Notes under the pieces: generated by a model
Told to the model about the DNA's origin: nothing
Databases searched by the model: none
Seen by the model: the letters and a program-made list of their open reading frames with translations, nothing else
Part shown: in pieces, positions 49,301 to 62,488 of the stretch
How the letters are laid out: each line of letters starts with the position of its first letter
Numbering within the stretch: the stretch's first letter is position 1
Position numbers and translations under genes: made by a program
DNA from: Phytoseiulus persimilis
Taxonomy: Eukaryota > Arthropoda > Arachnida > Mesostigmata > Phytoseiidae
DNA: 64,000 nt
Direction of reading: 5' to 3'
NCBI GenBank assembly: GCA_037576195.1
Contig: JAQZDE010000039.1
Location: 93,343-157,342, forward strand

Positions 49301-52300
49301 GTGTTCCAGTGAGAATTACGAGCTCTATCGAACATGAAACTGGTGCAACGAAATTATTCTGCGGTGGGCGAAGCGTTTCCTCCTGAAGGGTGTGGAACGT
49401 GCATTGTGGAGTCGTTGTTAGCACAGATGATGTCTTCGGTTTGTCGACGAAAGCCGGTGACGTCCGGTGAGTAGCGTGATCGGGTGTCTTACTGTCTCGA
49501 AGTTCCCCTATGGTCGAAGGACCCATTCTCTAGATATTGTCGAGCGGTGCCTTGAAGTTACCCGCGGAAAGATTCTGACCAAAAGAGTTGTGGACCCGCA
49601 AGATCAGGCGAAACGGAGTCGATGAGGGGCAACGACTTGCGATTCCCGAGGAAATGTGATAGTGTGGCACCCTAGACTCGGACGTCGGGTCGGACTTCAT
49701 TCTGGCGAGAATAACTGCCTGGCCGCCGGTCGAGATATTTGAATGGAGTCTCCATTTGATCGGGTATTGTCGTAATGTTTGCGACAGAGGAAGCATCAAT
49801 CACAATTACAGCGAATTTCACGAACTGTCATCGCCGTTGTGTTGTTCAGAAGCGTCCCGCTCATCTCTGGACGCCACTCCAAGCCATCCTAGCTCATCGG
49901 GCTCATCTGTTCTCACGGATTCCCCAGTTCGGAATTCTCGCAACTTGTTCCGTTCATGGGAGAAAGCTCCATTCCTAGCCAGTGTATCGTGAAGTTCAAA
50001 AGTTGTTATGAATGAGCTGTTGTAACGAGCGCATGTTTTATACAGACGAAAGTCGCCATCCGCGAAGTTGAACGCAATTAAGAACTCGACAGCGGCGGTG
50101 AGGGCTTCGGATGAGACAATGATAGAAGTAATGGCGATAAGGCACACACCTTGTGGCAACAATGCACGCGCGGTCGGCGACCCGGGAAAAAGAACCGCCA
50201 TGTTACTGGACCAGGATCCGAATTCCCCAATGAACTTCAGATTTATGATGATGGTTTCCTTCCCTCATTATTGCCACTGCCGAAAAGCATCGTCACACCG
50301 CCCTCTCCACCGAGTTTACTCGATATCAGGTATTTGTTGTTCTTCTCGGATGTTGCCCGCTTGGCTAGCTCCATGACCCCCAGATAATTGGTCGACTCGT
50401 TGTCAGGCTCGCTGGTTGATCCGTTCGTCCACTGTTTTGCACACCGGTTTGTTGCTGTTGACTGATGTCGAGAGGAAGTCACGCGGGAGGAATCATGGTT
50501 TCTGCCATATTCAAAGTGAATGTCCATCTACGGATCACGACTTCGGGAGCTTGACAGCTTTCTGCAGGTTCACCTATGCCCACGGATAGATAACACGAGG
50601 CAAAATCCAACTCCCATCCGGCTGCAGGCAAATTCACCGGAGGTGAAGATAAGATTGGCTTCGTCGGATGTCAGGGCGGAGGAGGCGGCGGTTCATTTAG
50701 ATTATTCACGAAGCCATAAATTTGCAGAAGGTGTCGATACGATGATCGCTGGTTTTGCCACTTTATTTCCGAACGGATTGCTCACTATCCCCCAGGTTGT
50801 TCGGCTTCATCTAGACAGCCCTCGATACCTGATCGGAAGAATCGATATAACTTCAGAAAGTTGACCCGTCTTGAGAACGGACAACAACGCAACGCACCGA
50901 TCAGCATCACGACGAGCAAGTTGTAATCGACACCGGGTTATTCCTCGATTCGCAACTCAGACCACACGGCTACGGCGACACGCGATGCCTTCCTAGGAAG
51001 ATGGAGAAACCCGGCAACAGACGGAAGCAAGTGTTTTCCAGTTCGGTCGATGAACAATGAGGCTGGACTAGGAGGGGAGCGCTGGAATTTCGCGAGACCA
51101 GGAGCAAGGACAACGCGGAACCTTGGCTGAATCGGAGCTCCACACCGCGATTGGAAGCGGACAGTGCCGAACCGCACCAAGAGCCATCCATGCTGTGATC
51201 CGAAACCGAACAGTACGCTTCTCGATAGAGTGTCCGGATCGCGGTCTACGGTCGCGGAATTCCTCGAAACAAGGATGTAGAAGCGGGTACTCGAGCACCC
51301 AAAGTGTGCGAAGAATACTCGTTATAGAGGAACACGGGTTATTTCACGCGTTCCCACTAAAATCCTAAGGACATCCGGGTTAATCCACGAGCGCAAGCGC
51401 TTCGAAGTCATACAAAAACTCTCGGAAAAGTTGAAGAGGATGGCAGGGGGAAATTTCTTCCTTCACGCTTTTCCAAATCAAACGGTGGCTCGGATTGCTG
51501 CTTCCGATTCCGAGCTCAAGCATCTCACGCTGCAACCACTGCGCGCCACGAAACGATGGGCCGTTTGTGTCAATAAAAATTCTATCGGCATCCATGGAAA
51601 CATGCAGTTGAAGTAGAAGATGCAGAATCGGGACTGGCGGCCGCCACGAGGACATCCCTATCGAGAGCATGACGAATCGACCAGAGATGGGGGCACGATC
51701 ACGTCGAGGTTGATGACGAATACAAAGAACAATGTGTACTATGAGAGTTCTTGCTGTGATGACCCGCCGTCTAGATGCGACTGAAGATCCTCACGTCAGA
51801 CCTGTCCAACACCTCAAGCCCAGGGGTGTGGCGTCACGAAAACCCTCAAAAGGATCTATCGTCTATTCGGTCGTTCCATGATACGGATGGAACCATGGTT
51901 GCGATCCGATTTAATTGGCATTACTCCCTTCGACTGGTTCATCGATGAAGTATAGACGGCAGCTCGTCAGTGGAACACAATGGGAAGACCTTTTCAAGAG
52001 CTGTCCGCGGAAAAAAATGAAGCAAAAAAGCTTCTTTTGGTTGTTCAGTGTCTAGCGGTCTGGCCAAACGACCGCGGGCTGACTGGTCGGCCCTCCGGTC
52101 GGCCGTTTGGCTGCGCGCCGGTCGTTGTAGCATATCCGGAAAAAAGCAGCCGTGACGTCGACAAGCGCGTCATCAATGGCGACCGCAGCTTTCGCGGCAC
52201 AGGAAAAACTTGAGATTAACTCCGCAGTAGATTTTCGACGAGTCCTCGCGACGGACGATTAAGTCGTTTCAGTCTTGTTATGGAAAGTCTAAAAACTGGT

Positions 52301-55300
52301 AGGTCGCACGGTGTGTGGACGTGTCGCCACAAATTGTTGGAATAAAACCGAGCCCCGCGACGAGGAACGATTCACTGATCGGAACCATAACAAAGGAGAG
52401 GCTTCGCGGAATCCGACAATGGAAGTTGGTTGGGCGGGCGCTCTGAGTTTCGTGTGTTCGAAGAATATTCATGCCTTCCATGGGGATCTTCGGTCGAAAT
52501 TCCTCAATTAGCGTTTTGCGGGCTTATCGGATCTTGAAGACAGTGTCAACATTCGTTCTCGGAATCGGACATGGCTTGGCAGAAGTGGACGAAAGTGAAA
52601 TGGGGAGAACACGGCGGTCAAAATGTAAATGAGCGGAAGAGATGAAGAAACGGCTAAGTCCAGTGAGCACTGCGCGTCGCCGCGCCTGTAATTCAAGCAC
52701 GCGTCCTCTCTCGTCGTGTACTTCTGTTTCCGGCTCGGTTCGGCCGCGTTTAGTGAGCATTATCATACTGACATTCATCCCCTCTCGTCCACCCACAGGC
52801 CAGCCGCCCGCCCGCCCGCGCACACTGGACCCTTGTTTCGGCTCCACGCGACCGAGCCGGCTTATCAGGTTTACCCGATCCGGTCCATCGCTGTCCGCCA
52901 TTATACCTGTCGGAAGAGAATCAGAAATTAATCGCCCCTGCGGGGGTCACCTCGTTATACTGAAAAGAAACCGGCAGAATTGCTTCGCTCAGTCTGAACG
53001 AGAGGCGACGGCTGGTCTGTGCTTGCGACTTGCATCAGGAGCGGAGTTTTCTCGCGAGAATCTGCGGAAAGCCCGGAAGAAATCGGCAGTCTTCCAACAA
53101 TCACATCTGCGAACAAGGAGAGAGTCCGCCGCGGGACCGGTTATAGTTCAGCATCGGGAGCACACACAACACACCGGATACGTTTCGGTTCTTTTGCTTG
53201 TTGTGTTGCCCCCGACCCGAAATCCTACACTCACTGATACAATAACGTTCCGTCTACCTGTTTGACTGACTGGCTGCCCGCTCAGCTCATTGAAACCGCT
53301 CCGAGGGAAGTTCCTTCTGCGTATCGATTCTTTTCTCATTCATCTGCTCAGTCGGCGATAACGATTAACAAAAGACTGCTGCAGAATGAGTCGACGTCAT
53401 CGCAGAACGCAACAACGGTCACTGTGGCTGAAAGGTCGAACGTCAGGTTCGCCTGAATGATCCCCCCTTTTCTGCTGTTCATCTGTCGATGTTCCGCTAT
53501 CAGCGACGTGGCTCAAGGCGAAGCTGTCGGAAATTTTCCGGGGCGCATTCGTTCGCTCGTTCACGCACTAGGTAGCCACTTTAGACGCTAAACTGCGAAC
53601 GCGTCTTCCCGTACGTTATTTCTGTCTGATAGCAACCTTCTTACATCCGTTTTTCGGATCGTCAAACATTGCGATCGCACTGCTTCCGTTCACGTAGAAG
53701 ACAGAAACTCTGCGCTCACCACGGGATGAACCGCAACGCGTTTTCTGCAAAGAACTCCCTTGGAGGGACCTATCGCCTTCTTCCCGCTCCCTTTTGACCT
53801 CATCAATGTCGGTCGGGTATCCCGTGTAATTATCTCATTTCATCTGAACAATTTTCTCTATCCCCGTCGTTTACTCCGTTCGTGAACCCGGACCAGTTTC
53901 TAAATCGAACGATTTTGCCTTTCACGGCTCTTCCGACTTGGGACGGGTCGAACGGGAGATTCCTTGTATTCAAATGTTTCGTGAAAGCTTTCCCATCCCT
54001 CGGAAATAGGATGGATACCATTCGGATCTACAATCGATTATGTCCCTTCCGATCATCTCATCAACCTCAGAGTAGCTCAGCCTGTACAGCCTCGTAAGCT
54101 CATCGCTTCGCGCTGAGCCGAGGACAGGCATCACAGACAGGCCCTATGATTCAGACCCCGAGGAGCTTGTTTGCAACTTCCAAACCAGTCTACAAGTCTT
54201 TCTGACTCAACGTTCCCGTTCCGTTTCAGTTGGAGGAGGCTCTGCCGGAGCCGTGATTGCAAATCGTCTTTCGGAAGATCAGTCTGCGAGCGTTCTCCTC
54301 ATCGAGGCAGGAGGGATCGAGAACGAAGTTTCGGACATCCCGCTGATAGCAGCCACGATGCAATTGTCACCTCTGGATTGGCAATACGTAACGGAACCTC
54401 AGGACGCAGCTTGTTTCGGGATGAGCGACCGGGTAAGCTGACCGGTGATCAACCATATTTCTTCTTGTGACACTCAATCGCCATCGCGAGACTGCCGCTG
54501 TCTTCTCGTCCTGGCCGTCTGCTTCCGTCGCTTGCGCGGTAACAAGATCAGAGTGAAGTCGAAACACCGCTCCGTTGGGCCGAAACATCACCGTTCGCTT
54601 GGTTCAGATATCGAGCGACGAAATTCCTCTCGAACTGACGATGCCGATGATTCGACGGCGACATCTGCAGAAGCCGTGGCCGGCACAGCGGCGTAACCGT
54701 CGTCTCAGCTCAGTATCTTCCGCCTTCGACAGTCGACCGACAGAAGTCGAAAACAGGAAGAACTTCCGAGGCTCCTCTGCTCACGGAATTTCACCTAAAC
54801 TAATGGTTCATGTCTTCCACACATTTTGCTCGTCAAACGAACTCGTCGATAATGTCGAAACGATCATCCGAGCCGTCACTACCACCGATGTGGCACGGAA
54901 GCACGAGAGTGAAGTTACGGATGCGACCACCGCGAGTCATAACGATCGGGTTCGCAAACGCAACCGGTGCATTAGAGACGGACGATTGTTCCAAACATTC
55001 CGGAAGTGATTTTCCTGGGCTCCGCGAGAACAGGGGGCTGTGGCCGCGGCTCGGCGGGACTGAGTCTGAGCGTCCTGGAGCACCGATTTCGGTTCGGATC
55101 ACTGCCCCCGGTGGTTCCTCCAAGTCGGTACCGTCAAGCAGAGTGGATTAAACGGTCGATTGCAAGCGCTGATCTCATGGGATAGACCCGACCAAGTTGG
55201 TCCTCGTGAGATATCGGATCAGACTCCCGGCAGCGTCCGCGTTTCAATCTGAGGTCACTCTCCGATTACCGATTGGCCGATTCATTGTCTAGAATAGTTC

Positions 55301-58300
55301 GAAACCCATGTGTCCCCCTATACGACGCCTGGATTCAAAGTTTTCTCCATCACAGAAGCATTTTCCGTTTTCCAGCGGAGCTTATGGCCGCGAGGGAAAG
55401 TGTTGGGCGGATCGAGCGTTCTCAACTACATGCTGTACGTCAGGGCGAGCCCTCATGACTACGATGACTGGGAATCCGCCGGGAACTACGGCTGGAGCTG
55501 GAAAGATGTTTTTCCATATTTCCTAAAATCTGAAGACAACCGGGACCCCGTTTTCCTCAAAAACGGTAAGTTGGAGAACCATAAGCACAAGGATAAAAAC
55601 TATAGCGCATAGATTGCCCGATGTCTGTTGTGTCGAGTGTTCACAATGGCTCCGAAATATAGTCTTCTGGGTCACTGTTAATTCATCAGAGCCGCGCTCC
55701 ATGGGCCATGAGCCGAGGTTTTGAGCAGATGGCTCCGGTCACATGTCCTGAGGAGAATCGCTTTCCAGTCTCCTGTTGTTCATCATTCGGATACGCTCAG
55801 CTCGTCCGGTTGAAGTATCGCGGATGCTGTCACGCGAGATCTGAGAAGTAACCATGTTTTTCATGTTTTCCAACTGATTCCTCAGGTTATCACGCCACCG
55901 GCGGATACATGACGGTCTCAACTCCGCCCTATTCCACACCGTTGGGTCGAGCTTTCATAAAAGCCGGTCTGCAGATGGGTTATCCCAACGTCGACGTCAA
56001 TGGACCGACAATGTCAGGTGAGACGCCCTTGGCATTGGAAGTGTAATGCTAAACTATTATTCGAATTTCGTCTAAGATCTGAGAGCGAACGTTTAGCACG
56101 TCATCCACATGCCTTTGATTCCTGTCACGTCACCCCTGGACGGCAAGCTGTCTCTTTCCCGTTCCGAAATGAGTGTCCGAGTAGTCAAGAACGGGCGCCC
56201 CATGGTTCTGGCTGGGAGGGGGGGGGGGGGCTTGCCCTCGGAGCAGGGAGAATACTGGTTTAAACAGACCAGCTTTGTTCCGTCTGCATGGGGCGTTAGC
56301 AGCCACGAACCGTCAGGAGAGTCTGTCGCCCCTGATGTTTCTTTTTTTCTGCGAAAGCGATCGTATGGGAACGATTCTACGTCGGCAGCGTTTTATAGCG
56401 GCTTCCGATGAACTGTGTCGACCGCTCAAAGCATAATTCGGTCGACGAAGACGTAGGTTTCGTTCACGAAGACCAAATCTGAATAAGGAATGCGACTGCG
56501 AGTGCCTACGTGACGGACGCAAGCCGGATGTTGGCAAAGTGAAAGAGATGAACCTCGCATCCTGTCTCCGACGATTCCAATAGAAATCAATCAATTCCGC
56601 CTGATGTGCCACGGCCGTGATCACAACCTGAAATCGTTCAGTTTTGCTATTGTCTCGAAGCTTGCGATCCGTTGCTCGAAACAGAATGGGGAATCGCTCC
56701 CCGCGTTCTTTTTCGAATTCCGTTCCGCGGGAATCTCGGATCCGCGTCGTGTTATGGACTCCGAATCTCGCTAGCAAGGGGCCTTCCTAACCCCGATGAA
56801 AGCAAAACGAAATTCCAGAAAACATGGTGCATTGCCTGAGTCATTTAGACTAAGGTGATTGAAGACAGCTACCAAACGCAGACATTCATCTCTGCAATCG
56901 CGTCATTATATTCAGATCTTTTCCTCTATTATGGTCAATATTATGTTCATAAACGTCATTACCATGCTCAATTTTATTATCATGATTCTAGAAGTTTTTT
57001 GTGACGGTGGCAAACAGAGCGCTGTCCAAAACGACTGAAATTTATTCTTCCCAGGAGACGTTCCTATCACCCCTATGTTTGAGATAATATTCCGAAAGCT
57101 GTCATTTGTAGCAAAATTGAGTGCGGAGGCGAAAAAACGAAATGGTTCGTCAAATGCTCCACTCAACCATCCTGGCTGGGTCCCAAACATCCGTAACGTC
57201 CGTTTGTCGATTGGGCAGCGAATTCTCATTTATTCAAAGGTGGGAAAGAGGAGTCTACTTTGAGAAACCCTCGAGCGGCGAGTTCCAAAACTGAAGGGGT
57301 TCATCGTCTGAGAGAAATACGGCGACCAGAGTTGAATACTGCGCCCGCTGATGGAACCATGAGGCTAGCGAAGGTGATAAGCGCTCCCATCGATTCGCTG
57401 TCGAGGCTTGCCGATCTTAGTAGGCCACGGGTATCGCCATCGTCTGCGTCCTCTCCACTAATTCAGTGGAGCGAATGATGGCATACCCAGAAAATTGACC
57501 ACGTTGTTCCGTTACTCCCAATGGCGATTGCTCATCAAGCCCCGATTGAATCTTCGTAACCGTTCATGGCGATAAGGTATCGAGGGACGCGTTCTGGCTG
57601 AAGATCTCATCCTCTCAACCAAATTCCATCACCGCCCCGAGCCGGCAAGCAGATGGAATCTTTGGATTGAGATGAGAACGTTCGCTCGTCTTCAGCGTAG
57701 CAACTGTGCGAAACATCCTCAACTACGCATCGCGGAGACGCTGAGGAACGCTCCCGGACGAAGATGGAGAGACCGCTCCATGACGAGATTTTCAGAGAGG
57801 AGAACAAACAGAGCCATGGTTCCGCAGCATGGGGAACACAGAATGATTGAGCAACCCGGCGGCATGGAAACTTTTCGTGGGTGGCTTCAGAACTATGCGT
57901 ACGACAACCGTTTGATGGATGAGCGTCGCAATCAGTATCTGGCGCATTCTCACCCGGCATGGCATTATGTTTGCTGGAAACGCGGACGACCGACGGTCGC
58001 GGAGAACCCTTGTGAGCAGGCCGCTTGTTGACTGAACGGCTCTGTCGGAAGGAAGCCGGCGATCGTTGAACACAAGAATTTTTCTGTTCTCAGGCTTCAT
58101 GGGATCGCGATGTGGGAGGAAGCCACTACGCTGGACTCAGACTATTCTCCGCAAGTTCCGACCACACGTTTATTCGGGAATTCGGGTTGAGAGAAACTTG
58201 GCCCACACAACAATCTGTTTGATAGCCGTATGCGTATCTGGTGTCTGGTCGATGCGACTCGAGCATTTATGACAGCCATGGTCCGGCGGTGAGGATGTGG

Positions 58301-61300
58301 ATACGAAGCAACAGCTAGCTGCGATTCGGGCGATTTGTTCCGCGGCGAGTTCTGGCGATTGCGGAGCTCCACCACCGATAAATCGTGGATTCCGATACCA
58401 AACTTAGGAACTGCTCATCTCAACCCTCGGCCGCGACAGCATTCCTTCATGCGTACCACGATTTGGAGAAGGGAGCGTGTTGCATATTCCCACTGAACGA
58501 TTGTGAAGACGAAGCGGCATTGTTGATAGCTGGACGTAGTAGCGATGAAATTTCGTTCTTCTGGGATTCGGCATGGATCCCATCTTTGAAGACGACATCT
58601 GGGTTAGTAGCGCCGATGCGTAACTCAAAACAGCGTCATAAGATGCTTTTCGGCTAAAAGGGAAGGGAACCATGGAGCCGTCTGGCTTCGCCGTGATCCA
58701 AACACTGCCATGATTTTGAGACTAAGATTAAACTAGATGTTCTCGTCTGGAACTCCATCGGTCTCCCCGATCGCTGTCTCTGCTGTTCGGCGACGGAGTT
58801 GGTGATCGCGGTCGAATCCATACGAACGCGCTGCGCTTGAAGGCGAAAGAGCTTGTAATATACATGTATACTATTCCTATTCACGTATGTACATATATGT
58901 ATATGTGGAGAGAGAAATAGCGACGATATGGTCAAGCTCGCCAGCTCTCTCTAGGCGAATCATCAATTTTCGGAAAAAAAATATGAGTTGATAACACCTT
59001 CCCTCTCTTGCCATCTGATTCCAGGTTTCATGATACCACAAGGAACCACGAGACGCGGAGCGAGGTGCAGCACGAGCAAAGCTTTCATGAAACCGGTCCG
59101 ACATCGAAAAAACCTCCACATCACCCTCTACTCTCTCGCAACAAAGGTTCGCGAGGTGTTCACTCTCCCTCCATCCACAGCCGGAGCTCGGATTTGCTGG
59201 CTCATTTCTCCGAAAAGCGAACTCATGTCCCATAACATTCAAGCAGTGTCTGAGCGTTCACGGGTGGTTCTGTTTAGTTCTCATCGGGTCTTCTCCGGGA
59301 GCCCTTCAAGGCTTATCGCGATCACGGGTCTACAAACGCTTCTGTCGTTCAGAACTCACCCGCTCCAGAACTAAGGCTGTCCGAGCCTTATCCTGTTTTT
59401 CCGTTGCTGTCAATCTGAGGGGATAAGATGAATCCGGAAGCCCGCTCCGGCTTCCCAGGGGAGCTACTTCCACTAACATTTTCTCCCTTATAACGGCCAG
59501 CATAACACGTCTTATCAATAGCTTGCATCGACTTTTCGAATCTTTGAGTTTTTGCATCATTCGAGTCACGAATGGGAAACTAGAGCTGTAGCGGATCGAA
59601 TTATGAAGGCTTCCGAGATCATATTTTCGATAATCACTGCGATTGCTCATTCTCTATCGGGAGCAGCGTTGGGACTTCGTCTAACGTATAATGAACCCTT
59701 TTCCTCGATCCAGATTCACTTCGATCACCACAAGAGGGCCCGAGCGATTCAATTCGAGCGGTTCAAGGTGCCGCACATCGCTTATGCTCGAAGAGAAATC
59801 ATCCTCTCGGCAGGAGCCATCAACTCTCCCCAGCTGCTCATGTTATCCGGAGTAGGACCCGCACACCATCTCTCACATCTCGGGGTAAATTTTTGACTTT
59901 GCGAACGTCGTTCACCTGGTTGTCCAGGATAAAGCTCCGGTCAACGATGGGCTTCACCAACGTGGGCCGATCGTGGACGGACTCCGAGACTGGAGAAAGA
60001 AGTATATATTGGACAGATTTCGACATCGATTCAATCGACGTTTTCAATCTGCAGATCAAGGTCATCTCGGATCTCCCAGTGGGTCAGAATCTGCAGGATC
60101 ACATCTACACCGGTGCTTTGAACTTCCAAGTATCGCCGGAGTCATCAGTGACGCACGAACGAGCTTTCACACTCAAAAACGTGATGTCGTTCTTGTCGGT
60201 CGGCAAAGGTCCGCTATCGTTGCTGGGTGGCGTCGAAGGCATTGCTTTCATAAACACCAAGTTCGCAAACAAAACGATCGATCATCCCGACATCGAAATT
60301 CATTACTTGACCGGAGCCCCGACGGCTGACGGCGGTCAAGTGTTCCGAAGGACTCAAGGGTTCGCTGACGAGGTAAGCTTCGATTGCAAACGAGGAGTTG
60401 GAGGTCTCACACGAAACCATCGAGAATCATCTCCTGTAACTTTGAGTTTCGCCCAAGTCCAGCCAATTTGAACAATCTACGGAGAAGCCCCTTCACGCTT
60501 CCAATATCATGCAAGTTTTGTATCGATTTTCCAGTTATGGGAGCGGTACTACATCCCGCACCTCTACAAAGATGGAATGTCAATTTTCCCCGTGCTACTG
60601 CGGCCGAAATCGCGCGGTTTCCTGAAGCTCCGCACCGTTTCGCCTTATGATCCCCCCATCATCGATCCGAAATACTTGACGCATCCTCATGACGTCAGAA
60701 CTCTCGTGGAGGGTGAGTTGACGAGTGATATGCAAGCTCCGTGTCTCGGGCGCTTCGTTTTGAGATCTTAGCATCCTGATTCGAGACCCAAGACAGTTGA
60801 GAGAACGATGTCGTTAGCTAAGAGTGGCTCCATTCTTCGCAGGAATGAAATTCTGCATTTCGGTCTCTCAGACGCCTGCGTTCAAGGCATTCCATTCGAA
60901 GTTATGGCCCGAGCCAATCCCCGGCTGCGAGCACTACAAGGCGTGGTCAGACGAGTACCTGGCCTGTACGGCGCGAACGATTACCAACACCATCTACCAT
61001 CCAGTCGGTACTTGCAAGATGGGCTCCAAATGGGATCCAACCGCCGTTGTAGACCCCGAACTGAGGTGAGTTCATGGACAGAAACGATGAGTGCCTCGCG
61101 GAATCGAGAGTTGAAATGGCGGGGCCTTGACGAATTCCGGTGGAGATAAGCTTGTTTCTGTCTGGCTTCCGCTCACGCTGTTCACTATGTCGGGAGCGCT
61201 GCTTGACTTCGGGATGCAGAGTTTACTCACTGTCTTGCGGAAGGAAGCAGTGTTCGCGAATGAGATACCATGGTTAGACATTCTCGACGGTCGATGCGAT

Positions 61301-61496
61301 TTCTAAGAGACCGTTCTCCTCATTCCACAGGGTCAAAGGCGTCACAGGGCTGCGAGTAGCAGACGCATCCATAATGCCGAACATTGTCTCCGGCAACACC
61401 AACGCTCCATGCATTATGATCGGCGAGAAAGTTTCGGATATGATCAAGAAAACTTGGGGAACAGGACCTCTTCACAAAGGACGCCAATGGGGCTGA
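37344..61496 (+). CDS. GMC oxidoreductase (glucose-dehydrogenase-like)
   Basis: FAD-dependent alcohol/sugar oxidoreductase, probably secreted. Ten coding exons: 37344-37596, 54230-54432, 55376-55565, 55886-56017, 59025-59146, 59714-59884, 60055-60372, 60535-60712, 60843-61065, 61331-61496; all in phase, 651 aa. A signal peptide or anchor lies at residues ~13-35 ([15 protein letters not shown]). The FAD Rossmann motif VVGGGSAG is split by intron 1 at residue 85, with LIEAG following. GMC signature 1 is RGKVLGGSS at 158-166 and signature 2 [16 protein letters not shown] from 334. The catalytic His is H575 in [10 protein letters not shown]. The partner region SGNTNAP at 617-623 has Asn, as in many arthropod members. 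Intron 1 spans 16.6 kb and intron 4 about 3.0 kb; the others are much shorter. The exon 5 donor (AAG|GTTCGC) is weak but gives a family-consistent junction. Insect relatives act in cuticle modification, immunity and ecdysteroid oxidation; the substrate here is unknown. Confidence 0.9.
42975..42991. repeat. CTGA tetranucleotide repeat
   Basis: Four consecutive units of the tetranucleotide (tgactgactgactgact) within the GMC intron 1. Confidence 0.7.
43287..43302. repeat. GA microsatellite
   Basis: Eight GA dinucleotides in a row in the GMC intron 1. GA tracts can bind GAGA-type factors in arthropods, but no function is shown here. Confidence 0.7.
44668..44702. repeat. GATT/GATC/GACC simple repeat
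   Basis: A run of related tetranucleotides (gattgattgattgaccgatc followed by gatcgaccgag) with partial palindromic character, inside the GMC intron 1. Confidence 0.6.
48187..48201. repeat. Poly-G run
   Basis: Fifteen consecutive G inside the GMC intron 1. Such runs are prone to length errors in sequencing and can form quadruplex-like structures. Confidence 0.8.
56018..59024 (+). other. Long intron 4 of the GMC oxidoreductase
   Basis: Bounded by donor CAG|GTGAGA and acceptor attccag|GT in matching phase. It contains a 13-base G run at 56218-56230 and no recognisable gene. An ORF at 57672-58031 (plus) has no family match. An alternating at/gt tract lies near 58860-58905. Confidence 0.7.
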
Positions 61497-62488
61497 TAGA
61501 TTTCTGAGAAATTTTAGGAGACATGTAATTTAATAGGTAAGCTTGAGGTTGTATTTATGAACGAGGAATCAACGAAAGTATCGAGTAACACGGGCATAGT
61601 AAATCGTTGTCAAGTGCCATGCCGACCAACATGCGATCTTTGCGCTCCTCTCTCTTCTTTCCCAACCCTTCACGTCACGATCAGTTATCTCGACCCCATT
61701 CAAATACTCATCCTCGAGATACTGAATCAACCTGCTCTAGAACATCATTTCCCATCGCTCGGCACTGGTCGCTCGAAGCTCAAGTTAGTTTTGAATTCTG
61801 TCAAAACTTCAGTGATTTCACTCAGCGTCGACCAGAATGAGGAAGACTCTTCCAATTTACAAACTAATTGTCTGTGGATAAATAAGCCGAGGAGCATAAT
61901 GTCTTTTTTGTGATCGTATAGTGAACTCAAGTGGAATGGAAACTCGAGAATAGTATGTAACATGATGTGTAAATACGTACGTAGAACTTGGATCAACGTT
62001 TTCGAGTAGCAGCTGGTCTGTTACCGCACTGACGAGAGAATCGGGTTGATTCCTAGAGTCTCCCGATGCCAACAAACGGAATGTTGTATCAGAGAGCTAA
62101 GTTATTGTTCAATAAAAGTTGAGAACTCAAGAATTCCATTTATGTGCTGATGTGCGCGACCAAGCCGGACATAAAATAGTTGGGGTTGTGAGTCTGGACG
62201 CTTCATGAAGACAAATCTGGGTCGACGGTTGCGGTCATCGGTCGATGTCGATCTTCGATCGTGAAGTGTGCGAACGCCCTCAATCAGATGCTTGACGAGC
62301 GGGATAACACATGCACGTTATTGACATTGAGATCAGAAACAAAGCCTCCCGGAAGACGGCGCGGTCGCAGACCTGTACGTTAAAGCGGATCTCACTCGTT
62401 TTACTGCCGAGAATTCGTTTCTGGAGTCGAGAGAATACGCTTGTGATTTTCCATTATGAACGCGATTCACAGCTCTGTGTCGCGGAGC
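61497..62488. other. Intergenic interval after the GMC gene
   Basis: Contains the probable 3' UTR of the GMC gene, with AATAAA at 62111-62116 about 615 nt after the stop. The promoter of the CNOT9-like gene should lie in the remaining ~370 nt. No other feature is seen. Confidence 0.5.
62111..62116 (+). terminator. Candidate poly(A) signal of the GMC gene
   Basis: AATAAA about 615 nt after the stop codon. It is the clearest canonical hexamer before the next gene begins at about 62489. Confidence 0.45.

Larger units (their letters stand above)
37597..54229 (+). other. Giant first intron of the GMC oxidoreductase
   Basis: Starts with the donor G|GTGAGT and ends with the acceptor ccgtttcag|TT; joining the two restores the FAD motif EYDYIVVGGGSAG. 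I find no recognisable gene on either strand inside. ORFs up to 193 codons (40729-41310 plus) show no family features. Simple repeats within it include a GA tract at 43287-43302, CTGA repeats at about 42975-42991, GATT/GATC repeats at 44668-44702 and a run of 15 G at 48187-48201. It may hold enhancers or unrecognised non-coding transcripts. Confidence 0.75.
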
